64,000 nucleotides of DNA from CAHJXF01 sp038254545 (GTDB lineage: Bacteria > Pseudomonadota > Gammaproteobacteria > Burkholderiales > Burkholderiaceae_D), in the NCBI GenBank assembly GCA_038254545.1, contig JBBSGB010000011.1, positions 1 through 64,000 on the forward strand, written 5' to 3'. Shown piece after piece: positions 22,059 to 31,521 of this stretch (within the stretch, counting starts at the first letter, position 1; each line of letters opens with the position of its first letter). The position numbers and the translations under genes were made by a program. The notes beneath the pieces were generated by a model. That model was not told where the DNA came from. It did not search any database and saw only the letters and a list, made by a program, of their open reading frames with translations.

Positions 22059-22922
22059 TTACGCCTTCACCCTGGTCTGCCGATAACCCTTCAACACTTC
22101 TTCCTTCATCGCACTCCAGATCTGCGCGTGCAATTCGACGAAGCGCGGGTGGGTGCGGATCTCGGCCACGTCGCGCGGGCGCGCCAGATCGATGTCGAAC
22201 TCGGCGATCGGGTGCGTGGCAGGTCCAGCCGAAAGCACGATGACGCGATCCGACAGAGCGATCGCTTCGTCGAGGTCGTGCGTGATGAAGAGGACCGCCT
22301 TGCGCTTGGCCTGCCAGATTTCCAGCAGCTCGTTCTCCATCAACTGACGCGTCTGGATGTCGAGCGCCGAGAACGGCTCGTCCATCAGGATGATGTCGGG
22401 ATCGAGCACCAGCGTCTGCGCTAGCGCGACGCGCTTTCTCATGCCGCCCGACAACTGATGCGGATAGCGGTCGCCGAAGCCGGCGAGCCCGACGCGCGAG
22501 AGCCACTCCTCGCCGCGTTGTCTGGCCTCGTCGCGCGCGACGCCGCGAAACTCCAGGCCCGCGACGACGTTGTCGATCGCGCTGCGCCACGGCATCAGCG
22601 CTTCGGACTGGAACATGTAGCCCGCGCGCTTGTTGACGCCCGCGACGCGCGCATCGAGCTCGTCGCCGAACACGCGCAACTGCCCCGAAGAAGGCGCGAG
22701 CAATCCGGCGCCGACGTTCAGCAGTGTCGATTTGCCGCAGCCCGTGGGTCCCACCACAGACACGAATTCGCCAGGCGCAACCGCGAGCGTGACGTCCTCA
22801 ACCGCCGTGTAACGCTGGCTAGAATCGTCGTTGGAGATGAAAGTGCAGGTGATGCGATCGAGCGCGAGCGCCGGATGGACGGCCTTCCTATCGACCGCAT
22901 TCATCGTTGCTGACACGTCCAT
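22059..22922 (-). CDS. ABC transporter ATP-binding protein, NitT/TauT type
   Basis: ATPase partner of the permease, 287 aa. Walker A GPTGCGKST, Q-loop in YMFQSEALMPW (the MPW is typical of SsuB/TauB-like proteins), signature LSGGMRKRVALAQ, Walker B IILMDEPFSALD and FITHDLDEAIALSD. ATG at 22922. The 30-nt gap to the upstream hydrolase gene and 8-nt gap to the permease indicate one transcript. Confidence 0.93.
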   Translation of the reverse strand: MDVSATMNAVDRKAVHPALALDRITCTFISNDDSSQRYTAVEDVTLAVAPGEFVSVVGPTGCGKSTLLNVGAGLLAPSSGQLRVFGDELDARVAGVNKRAGYMFQSEALMPWRSAIDNVVAGLEFRGVARDEARQRGEEWLSRVGLAGFGDRYPHQLSGGMRKRVALAQTLVLDPDIILMDEPFSALDIQTRQLMENELLEIWQAKRKAVLFITHDLDEAIALSDRVIVLSAGPATHPIAEFDIDLARPRDVAEIRTHPRFVELHAQIWSAMKEEVLKGYRQTRVKA

Positions 22923-22952
22923 GCCCGGGCGTTCGGCGATCTGCGCGGCCGC

Positions 22953-23993
22953 TCAGCGCACCAGGCCGCGCGAAACCAGCCAGTCCTGGATCAGGCCCGC
23001 GACCTGGTCGGAATTGCGATCCATCATCATCATGTGATCGTTGCCGCGCAGGCCCCGCGTAGGTAACTCGAGCAAGTCGCCTTTGCCGCCGGCTCGGTTC
23101 AGCGCGGCGCGAAATCTTTCCTGACGCTCGTACGTGCCCGCCCAGAACGGGATGTCCCTGACGAAATCGCCCCATACCCAAAGAATGGGCGTGTCGCGCA
23201 ACGGGCCGAGGTTCGTCTTGTCGGAATCGGGGGAGCCGCTGGGCTCCACCACCACCAGGGCCTTGACCTTTTCGGGATGCTTGAGCGCCGCGTTGAAAGC
23301 GAAGTTGCCACCTTGGCTATGCACGACGATCACGCAGGGACATGCCTGCTCGACATACTGGTCATAGGCCGCCTGGGTAACCACATCGTTGCTGGCCCAG
23401 CGCGGGATGCCCTGCTTGGCGAACTGGTCGAACGCTTCCACCGGAAATTGCGTGCCCGGCATGGCCACGCGCTGCGACGGATCGGTGGCATAGGTCTTGC
23501 CGATGCGAAACAGTTCCCACGCTTCTTTCTTGGTCCGAAACAAAGGCTCGGTCTTGAAAATTTCGGGATAGCGCGCCCAGGAGGCTCGGCCACGTTCGAC
23601 CGCGTCGCTCACGTAGACGTCCCAGCCGGCCTTCAAGAAGAACATTTCCCACCCTGGCTGGCCGTCAGGCTTTGTCTCGTAGGTCACACCCGACAAGCCG
23701 CCGCCATGCCACATGAGCAACGGGACCGTACCTTTGGGGTGATTGAGCCTGGTGTAGCGCGTGTACATCTGCTCGACGGCAAAATCACCGTTCGGATTGA
23801 CCTTCAACGGCGGGGAGCCGGGGCTGAACACGATGTCCCTTTCGGGCAGGCCCGACAGCGTCGCTTGACGTCCGCCGATGTGGTAGCTGCCGACCTCCTT
23901 GACATCGAGGCCAGCGGTGCCGGCACAACCGGCCGTGAGCATGAGCGCAGCCAACGCGGTTGGAAGACTCGTCGATAGAGTGTTTTTCATCAT
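22953..23993 (-). CDS. Lipoprotein alpha/beta-hydrolase within ABC operon
   Basis: Predicted secreted lipoprotein of 346 aa. A signal sequence ends in lipobox LTAGC (Cys23). The alpha/beta-hydrolase fold has an oxyanion HGGG (near residue 96), nucleophile elbow HSQGGN and a late histidine in GNDHMMMMD. This points to an esterase or related hydrolase on the periplasmic side. It sits between the binding-protein gene (13 nt) and the ATPase gene (30 nt), so it may release the compound the transporter imports. Substrate unknown. Confidence 0.82.
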   Translation of the reverse strand: MMKNTLSTSLPTALAALMLTAGCAGTAGLDVKEVGSYHIGGRQATLSGLPERDIVFSPGSPPLKVNPNGDFAVEQMYTRYTRLNHPKGTVPLLMWHGGGLSGVTYETKPDGQPGWEMFFLKAGWDVYVSDAVERGRASWARYPEIFKTEPLFRTKKEAWELFRIGKTYATDPSQRVAMPGTQFPVEAFDQFAKQGIPRWASNDVVTQAAYDQYVEQACPCVIVVHSQGGNFAFNAALKHPEKVKALVVVEPSGSPDSDKTNLGPLRDTPILWVWGDFVRDIPFWAGTYERQERFRAALNRAGGKGDLLELPTRGLRGNDHMMMMDRNSDQVAGLIQDWLVSRGLVR

Positions 23994-24006
23994 GGCCTCG
24001 TCGTTC

Positions 24007-25080
24007 TCACTTGTACTTCTGGTCGGCCTTCTTCGCGAACTCGTTGGTGTAGGTTTCCGACAGCTTGATGTTGGCCGGAACGATCTTCGGGTCGAAACTC
24101 GCGAGCACTCTCAATGCCGTCTTCGGCCCCGCGTCCGGGATCAGGCCATCGGTCGAGTAAGCCTCGCGAACATTCGCGAAAGAAGCGAGATAGAGCCCGC
24201 GGTCGCCGAGCTGATACGCCTCGGGTACGGTCTTGAGCACGTCCGAAGGCCCGGCCTTCGCGAGCCACTTGTCCGCACGCACGATCGCATTGGCGAGGGC
24301 CTGCGTGGTGCGCGGATACTTCTTGATGAATTCGTCATGCGTGTACAGCGTCGCCGCAGGCATCGGCCCGCCGTACAGCGTTTCCGTACCTTTCGGCGTG
24401 CGCGTGCTGACGAGGATCTTCACTTCCTTCTTCTGCTCTAGCATCGTCATCACCGGATCGACGTTGGACATCCCGTCGATCTGGCCGCTGCGCATGGCCG
24501 CCAGCGACCCTGCCGTCGAGCCGACCCCGATCACCGAGACGTCCGAGGGCTTCAAGCCGCCCTGCGCGAGATAGAAATTGAGCGCGATGTTGGTCGACGA
24601 TCCGGGTGCGGACACGCCCATCTTGAGGCCCTTCAAGTCCTTCGGCCCGTGGACGCTGGCCGCCTTCTCGGTGGCCACCCCGATCGAGATCGCGGGGGCA
24701 CGTCCCATCAGCACGAACGCCACGATGTGCTGGCCCTTGGCCTGCATGTTGATGGTGTGCTCGAAGGCGCCCGCGACCACATCGACGCTGCCGCCGATCA
24801 GCGCTTCGAGCGACTTCGCGCCGCCGGCGAAATCGCTGATCTCGACGTTGAGGCCTTCATCCTTGAAGTAACCGAGCCGTTCGGCGATGGTCAGCGGCAG
24901 ATAGTAGAGGCCGGCCTTGCCGCCCACGGCCAGCGACACGTTGGGCTTCTCCAATGCCTGCGCCCACGACGCCGGGCTCGCGAGCGTCATCGCTGCGGTC
25001 ATCGCGAAAGTCATCGCGACGAAAGCAATGCCAGCCAGGCGCGTGATCAAGCCGGCGCCGAATTTCGAATCAGCATGCAT
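24007..25080 (-). CDS. ABC transporter substrate-binding protein, NitT/TauT (SsuA/NMT1-like)
   Basis: Periplasmic binding protein, 357 aa from ATG 25080. The signal peptide is long, ending about ASPASWAQA, followed by an NMT1/SsuA-like domain: GGKAGLYYLPLTIAERLGYF, VEISDFAGGAKSLEALIGGS, GVGSTAGSLAAMRSGQIDGM. A GGAG about 12 nt upstream supports this ATG; an in-frame upstream start would add 14 residues ahead of the signal peptide. First gene of the transporter operon, 66 nt after the anti-sigma gene, so it may also receive read-through from the sigma operon. Confidence 0.9.
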   Translation of the reverse strand: MHADSKFGAGLITRLAGIAFVAMTFAMTAAMTLASPASWAQALEKPNVSLAVGGKAGLYYLPLTIAERLGYFKDEGLNVEISDFAGGAKSLEALIGGSVDVVAGAFEHTINMQAKGQHIVAFVLMGRAPAISIGVATEKAASVHGPKDLKGLKMGVSAPGSSTNIALNFYLAQGGLKPSDVSVIGVGSTAGSLAAMRSGQIDGMSNVDPVMTMLEQKKEVKILVSTRTPKGTETLYGGPMPAATLYTHDEFIKKYPRTTQALANAIVRADKWLAKAGPSDVLKTVPEAYQLGDRGLYLASFANVREAYSTDGLIPDAGPKTALRVLASFDPKIVPANIKLSETYTNEFAKKADQKYK

Positions 25081-25146
25081 GAGGAGTCTCCGAAGGATTG
25101 CTCGAGGAATTATTCGAGCCAACGGACCGATTCTAAAGGACGACGA

Positions 25147-25890
25147 TCAGCTCTTGATCCGGACCAGCGCGCCGAGTCCGAGGACCTGCGTGGGCTGCGG
25201 TGAGCCGCCGGCCGGTTCAAGCGACAGGCCGTAGGCCTTCGCGCGCGCGAGCGTCCTCGCGTCACTCGACGTCACGGTTACCGCCGCGGCTCGAGCGTTC
25301 GAAGGCAGCATCCCGATCGACACCATGGCTTCCGCATCGTTCGGCGCGATCCACAGTTGCAGCGCCTTGCCTTCCGGCACGTCGACGTCGGCCGCGACCT
25401 TGACGACGACGGCACCGGCGTTCCCGGTCTGCATGACTACCGCGACCGGCTTGCCGCTTGTCGGATCCACGACCGTCGCGATCGCGCTGGGCGTGATCTC
25501 CACGACCTGCGGCGCGACGATCGGCTGAGGGCGGATCGCGATGCCGACCGCAATCACCGCGATGGTCGCGAAGGCGATGGACAACCCGCGCCAGAGCGCG
25601 AGCCGACCCCAACCGGTCGGGGCCTCGCGTGCGTAGCGACCGACCCCGCGCGCCGACGAGCCGGGCAGACGAGCCTCGATCGCATCCCATACACGCGCGT
25701 GCGGTCGTGCAGGAGCCACGCTGTCGAGCAGCGGCACGAGGCGCTCGCTCCATGCCAGCGCGAGCGCGCGCAGATCGGCATCGTCGCGCGTCCAGGTCTC
25801 GAAGCGTCGACGCGCGGCGCCGCGCAGCGTGCCGAGTGCGTACTCGGCCGCGAGCTGGTCACGCAAAGTCGGATTGCCCCGGGTGTTCAC
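25147..25890 (-). CDS. Anti-sigma factor, RskA family
   Basis: Membrane anti-sigma factor of 247 aa. The N-terminal cytoplasmic domain (LAAEYALGTLRGAARRRFE) binds the ECF sigma factor. A single membrane segment spans about residues 101-119. The C-terminal extracytoplasmic RskA domain has GKALQLWIAPNDAEAMVSIG. GTG start at 25890, 12 nt after the sigma gene. The pair would release the sigma factor when the outer domain senses a signal. No zinc-binding anti-sigma motif is seen. Confidence 0.88.
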   Translation of the reverse strand: MNTRGNPTLRDQLAAEYALGTLRGAARRRFETWTRDDADLRALALAWSERLVPLLDSVAPARPHARVWDAIEARLPGSSARGVGRYAREAPTGWGRLALWRGLSIAFATIAVIAVGIAIRPQPIVAPQVVEITPSAIATVVDPTSGKPVAVVMQTGNAGAVVVKVAADVDVPEGKALQLWIAPNDAEAMVSIGMLPSNARAAAVTVTSSDARTLARAKAYGLSLEPAGGSPQPTQVLGLGALVRIKS

Positions 25891-25902
25891 GATCGTTCTT
25901 CT

Positions 25903-26493
25903 TCAGGTCGCGATGCCGTCGAGGCACCGCTTCATTTTTTCGAGGCCGCGTCGTATCCAGGTCTTGACCGTGCCGATCGGGATGCGCAGCGTTGCCGCGA
26001 GTTCGGAATGCGTCAGGCCCTGGAAATACGCGAAGGCAATCGCCTGACGCTGGCCCGCGTCCAGTCGCTTCAGGCAGCGCTGCAAGGCGCTCGCGTCCTG
26101 CGCGTGCATCGCCGTGTCGGCGGGCGTCGGCAAATCCGACTCGAGCAACGCCGCGAGGTCGTCGTCGAGCTCTATGGTTCGATGATCGACGCGTCGGATA
26201 TAGTCGAGCGAACGATTGCGAACGATCGTGACCATCCAGGTCATCGGGGCCGACAGCGACGAGTTGTACCCGGCCGCGCCGTTCCAGACGTTCACAAAGC
26301 TATCCTGCAAGACATCCTCGGCGCGACTTTCATCCCGCAAGATACGCAGGGCGACCGCGAATAGTTTCGGCGACGTGGCGTCGTAGAGACGGCGATAGGC
26401 CTGACGATCGCCCAGCGCCACCGCCGAGATCCACTTGGCAAGCGTTGCGGGGTCGCCGACGGCGGAGGTCGTAGGTATGGAAGCGGCGTTCAT
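25903..26493 (-). CDS. ECF RNA polymerase sigma factor
   Basis: Sigma-70 family ECF factor, 196 aa. Region 2 has LRDESRAEDVLQDSFVNVW, followed by MTWMVTIVRNRSLDYIRR. Region 4 has FAYFQGLTHSELAATLRIPI and GTVKTWIRRGLEKMKRC. ATG at 26493. Co-transcribed with the RskA-type anti-sigma gene, the typical SigK-RskA layout. Its own target promoters were not identified. Confidence 0.93.
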   Translation of the reverse strand: MNAASIPTTSAVGDPATLAKWISAVALGDRQAYRRLYDATSPKLFAVALRILRDESRAEDVLQDSFVNVWNGAAGYNSSLSAPMTWMVTIVRNRSLDYIRRVDHRTIELDDDLAALLESDLPTPADTAMHAQDASALQRCLKRLDAGQRQAIAFAYFQGLTHSELAATLRIPIGTVKTWIRRGLEKMKRCLDGIAT

Positions 26494-26538
26494 GGCAGCA
26501 ATCGGATCGCGATTATCGCGCAGGGTTCAACGGATCGC

Positions 26539-26955
26539 TCAACGCAGCGTGCCGGTGGCCGCGAACAGATAGAGCGCGACGCTGGCACCGAACCCGATCG
26601 CCCACACCAGCGAACGAATCGGTGCAAGGTTCGCGAAATAGCAGCCAATATAGACGACGCGCGCCACGATGAAGACGATCGCCAGAAGATTGATGGTCGT
26701 GATCGGCACGTGCTGCAGGACTGCGATCACGACGCCGATCGCGAACAAGGGAAACGCTTCCCAACTGTTGGCCTGCGCCGCATTGGCGCGTGCGCTGCGG
26801 CCAGTCTGCAACGCGAGCCAGGCGCGCGGCTCGCGATTGTCGTAGCGCGCGCCGGCTCCGTCGCGGCCGCCTTCGTTTCCGCTGAATTTCGCCAGGTAGG
26901 CGCACGCCAGCGGCAGCACGCCTGCGATCAGGACACACCAGAACGCGAGGATCAT
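26539..26955 (-). CDS. MAPEG-family membrane protein
   Basis: Small integral membrane protein, 138 aa with four hydrophobic segments. NREPRAWLALQTGRSARANA followed by AQANSWEAFPLF matches the core of the MAPEG family (membrane-associated proteins in eicosanoid and glutathione metabolism). Bacterial members of this short type are mostly uncharacterised. It lies between the AKR gene and the sigma gene on the same strand. Confidence 0.85.
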   Translation of the reverse strand: MILAFWCVLIAGVLPLACAYLAKFSGNEGGRDGAGARYDNREPRAWLALQTGRSARANAAQANSWEAFPLFAIGVVIAVLQHVPITTINLLAIVFIVARVVYIGCYFANLAPIRSLVWAIGFGASVALYLFAATGTLR

Positions 26956-26997
26956 CGAGGGCTCCCCACGGCGATCGGGCGCGCCGCACGCGTACGC

Positions 26998-27969
26998 TCA
27001 ATCATGGGAATCTCCGACGATCGCATCGATGCGCGCGCGCACGTCGCCGTCGATCTTCGCGACGACATCGATCGCCTTCATGTTCTCGGCGACCTGCTCG
27101 GGTCGCGATGCGCCGGTGATGACGGACGACACGCGCGGGTTGCTCGCGCACCACGCGAGCGCGAGCTGCGCGAGCGAGCAATCGAGATCAGCCGCGACCT
27201 CGGCCAGCTTCGCCACGATCGCGTTCTTGTCGCGGTCGAGCAGGCGATCCTTCAGGAACGCATAGTTCGACAGCGTCGCGCGGCTGTTCTCGGGCGCTCC
27301 GCTTCCATACTTTCCGGTCAGCAGGCCCGAGGCCAGCGGGCTCCAGGTCGTGAGGCCCAGGCCGATGTCTTCATAGAGCCGCGCGTATTCGACCTCGACG
27401 CGCTTGCGATTGAAGAGGTTGTATTCGGGCTGCTCGACCACCGGCTTGTGCAGATGATGGCGCTCGGCGATCTCCCACGCAGCGCGGATATCGGCTGCGG
27501 GCCACGAGGACGTGCCCCAGTACAACGCCTTGCCGCGCACGATCATGTCGTGCATCGCCCACACCGTCTCTTCGATCGGGGTCTCGGGATCGGCGCGATG
27601 GCAATAGACCAGGTCGACATAGTCGAGATCGAGCCGCTTCAACGATCCGTCGATCGCATGCAGCACGTATTTGCGATTGAGCGTGTTGCGCTCGTTCGGA
27701 CCCTTCTCGAGCCCCCAGAACAACTTGGTCGAGACCACGTACTTCATGCGCGACCACTTCAGTTCCTTGAACACCTGACCCATGATGGTCTCGGACTGGC
27801 CGAGCGCATAGACCTCGGCGTTGTCGAAAAAATTCACGCCGGCGTCGAACGCCCCCGCCATGCACTCGCGTGCCAGCCGCGTGTCCATCTGATTGCCGTA
27901 GGTGACCCACGACCCGAAGGACAGCGCGCTAACCTTGAGGCCTGCGCGGCCCAGACGTCGGTATTGCAT
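26998..27969 (-). CDS. Aldo/keto reductase, Kv-beta-like
   Basis: NADPH-dependent aldo/keto reductase, 323 aa. The start MQYRRLGRAGLKVSALSFGS, the catalytic tyrosine in FFDNAEVYALGQSE, the lysine in VVSTKLFWG, and YCHRADPETPIEETV match the voltage-gated K-channel beta-subunit subfamily. The C-terminal NADP site reads TGASRPEQVAENM. ATG at 27969. Substrate unknown; such enzymes often reduce reactive aldehydes. Confidence 0.93.
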   Translation of the reverse strand: MQYRRLGRAGLKVSALSFGSWVTYGNQMDTRLARECMAGAFDAGVNFFDNAEVYALGQSETIMGQVFKELKWSRMKYVVSTKLFWGLEKGPNERNTLNRKYVLHAIDGSLKRLDLDYVDLVYCHRADPETPIEETVWAMHDMIVRGKALYWGTSSWPAADIRAAWEIAERHHLHKPVVEQPEYNLFNRKRVEVEYARLYEDIGLGLTTWSPLASGLLTGKYGSGAPENSRATLSNYAFLKDRLLDRDKNAIVAKLAEVAADLDCSLAQLALAWCASNPRVSSVITGASRPEQVAENMKAIDVVAKIDGDVRARIDAIVGDSHD

Positions 27970-28017
27970 CTTGTGTTGCTCCAGTCGAGAAATAGTTGTT
28001 GATTGCGTTGTTGCGGG

Positions 28018-28638
28018 TCACGACGCGCGACGGTCGAGCACCGCCTGCGCGATCGTACCGACATCGACGTATTCGAGCTCACCGCCCACCGGCACGCCGC
28101 GCGCGAGCCGCGTGATCGACAAACTGCGGGCCTTCAGCATCTCGCCGATGGTATGCGCCGTGGCTTCGCCTTCGTTGGTGAAGTTGGTCGCGAGGATCAC
28201 CTCGCTCACCACGCCGTCGGTCGCACGCTTGAGCAATCGATCGAGATGGATGTCCTTCGGTCCGATGCCGTCGAGCGGCGAGAGCCGGCCCATCAAGACG
28301 AAATAGAGCCCGCGATAGGTCAGCGTCTGCTCAATCATCAATTGATCGCCCGGGGCCTCGACCACGCACAGCAAGCTGCGATCGCGCCGATCGGACGCGC
28401 ACACGTCGCACAGCTCGTTCTCGGTAAAGGTATTGCACAACGCACAGTGACGGATCGCTTCGACCGCGTGCGTCAGCGCGCCACCCAGCAGTGCCGCGCC
28501 TTCGCGATCGTGTTGCAGCAGGTGATACGCGATGCGTTGCGCGGACTTCGGTCCGACGCCGGGCAGGCGACGCAAGCCTTCGATGAGCACGTCGAGGCTT
28601 GAAGGTCGTTGCGTAGTCGATCGGTTGGAAGATTTCAT
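28018..28638 (-). CDS. recR: Recombination mediator RecR
   Basis: Acts with RecF/RecO to load RecA at single-strand gaps. It is 206 aa. It has the helix-hairpin-helix region LRRLPGVGPKSAQRIAYHLL, a four-cysteine zinc finger (CALC...CDVC) and the Toprim domain VVEAPGDQLMIEQT, with GLYFVLMGRLSPLDGIGP. ATG at 28638. In many bacteria recR directly follows dnaX-ybaB; here those lie about 7.3 kb away on the same strand. Confidence 0.97.
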   Translation of the reverse strand: MKSSNRSTTQRPSSLDVLIEGLRRLPGVGPKSAQRIAYHLLQHDREGAALLGGALTHAVEAIRHCALCNTFTENELCDVCASDRRDRSLLCVVEAPGDQLMIEQTLTYRGLYFVLMGRLSPLDGIGPKDIHLDRLLKRATDGVVSEVILATNFTNEGEATAHTIGEMLKARSLSITRLARGVPVGGELEYVDVGTIAQAVLDRRAS

Positions 28639-28779
28639 GCGGACCGGAGGCTGAGCGCCGCGATTCTACTTGGCTCGCGGCCATCTCCGCAGAGCCCACC
28701 AAAACCGCCCCGCTACAATTCGCCCTTCGCTCGCGACCGACCCCCGTGCCGTCGCCTCACGCATCACCGCAGCTTGTCC

Positions 28780-30426
<1,647 letters not shown>

Positions 30427-30456
30427 CTTGTCGTGGCGAAGCCAGTCACAACCTGT

Positions 30457-31143
30457 TCACGCTTTCTCAGCGCGCGCGTCTGCAACCTCTGGATAGTATT
30501 GCGGCGCCTCGCGCCGATCGAACATGCCGTAGTCCCTGATCACGCGGACGCGACGTAGCCTCGCGCCCTTCTCCAGCGCGACCGTGCGCTCGAACGCCAC
30601 CGCCGCCGCCTGATCGCGCCAGGACACGAGCAGGATCATGTCGCCGGGCGTCAGCACGGCATCGAAGACATCCCACGCGACCAGGCCCTGCGACGTCGGA
30701 TCGAGCCCCAGCCCGATGGCATGTGGTTCGGCATCGATGGTCTCGATGCTTTCAGACGAGCGCTTCGCGTCGATCAGGGTCACGGTGGTTCCCGCGCCGC
30801 TCTGGGTTTCGTCCAGCCTTTGTTCGCGCAATGCGTAGCCCGCCGGAGGATGGGTGTCGTCGGTCAGCTGACCGACACGCAGGTGATAGTCGAGGAACAC
30901 CGCATTGCGGCCCTTCTCCTGGATGTCGTGATGCCTTGCTCGCGTGCGCCAGCGAACCAGCGCCTTTTCGTCGCGCCAGCCCGAGAGCGAGAGGATCCAT
31001 CCCTCGCGCGTGAGGCTGCGATAACGGATGTTGTCGACGAAGCCGTCGATCTGCTCCAGTTCGGGCTTGAGCAGCTTCGCGTAGCCGAGATAGGCATCCC
31101 ACTGGTCGGACTTCGGATGGACTTCGAACAGAACTGAAAACAC
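30457..31143 (-). CDS. Protein with two ABM (antibiotic biosynthesis monooxygenase-like) halves
   Basis: A 228-aa protein built of two ferredoxin-like ABM units: MFSVLFEVHPKSDQWDAYLG through the first ~95 residues, then VFDAVLTPGDMILLVSWRDQ in the second half. The first half (FVDNIRYRSLTREGWILSLS) is the more conserved. Members of this fold include small monooxygenases and haem or ligand binders. GTG at 31143 with GAGGAG upstream. Convergent with prfC; the adjacent RidA remnant is on the same strand upstream. Confidence 0.78.
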   Translation of the reverse strand: MFSVLFEVHPKSDQWDAYLGYAKLLKPELEQIDGFVDNIRYRSLTREGWILSLSGWRDEKALVRWRTRARHHDIQEKGRNAVFLDYHLRVGQLTDDTHPPAGYALREQRLDETQSGAGTTVTLIDAKRSSESIETIDAEPHAIGLGLDPTSQGLVAWDVFDAVLTPGDMILLVSWRDQAAAVAFERTVALEKGARLRRVRVIRDYGMFDRREAPQYYPEVADARAEKA

Positions 31144-31219
31144 GGCTGGCTCCTCGGGTGTACGGGTGATGTCCTCTTCGTGATTCCGTCGTCATCGGCC
31201 GATCGCGACGGCGGATGCG

Positions 31220-31306
31220 CTAGATAGCGGCAACCGCCGACATCGGCGCTTTCCAGCGTTCCAGATAGGTCGACAGGGGTTCGACACGAATCACTCCTCT
31301 TTTCAC
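31220..31306 (-). pseudogene. RidA-family N-terminal remnant
   Basis: A 28-codon reading that begins at GTG 31306 after GGAG and reads MKRGVIRVEPLSTY then LERWKAPMSAV before a stop. This is the characteristic N-terminus of a RidA (YjgF/YER057c/UK114) subfamily; the rest of the ~130-aa protein is missing. RidA proteins hydrolyse reactive enamines made by PLP enzymes such as threonine/serine dehydratase. It lies in the 378-nt gap between the ABM gene and fhs. The rest of that gap shows only a plus-strand frame from 31335 with no recognisable product, and a weak -10-like TATCTT before fhs. Confidence 0.6.
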
Positions 31307-31521
31307 GAAGGTACTCCGGTTTGGACCGTGGCCATTGGCTTCACAAACGACCGTCAATCCGGTGGCGCGTCGTCGGAATGAGATGCTACTTGCCGAGTTG
31401 CGCGAGATGCTTCGCCCTGCAACGAAGTACGAAAAGCAGGAGTCAAGAGGCGGCCTGATCCGAGGTTGCTGCCCGACGATCTGCTATCTTCGCGCGCCCA
31501 GACCAGCACCTCTCCCCACCC

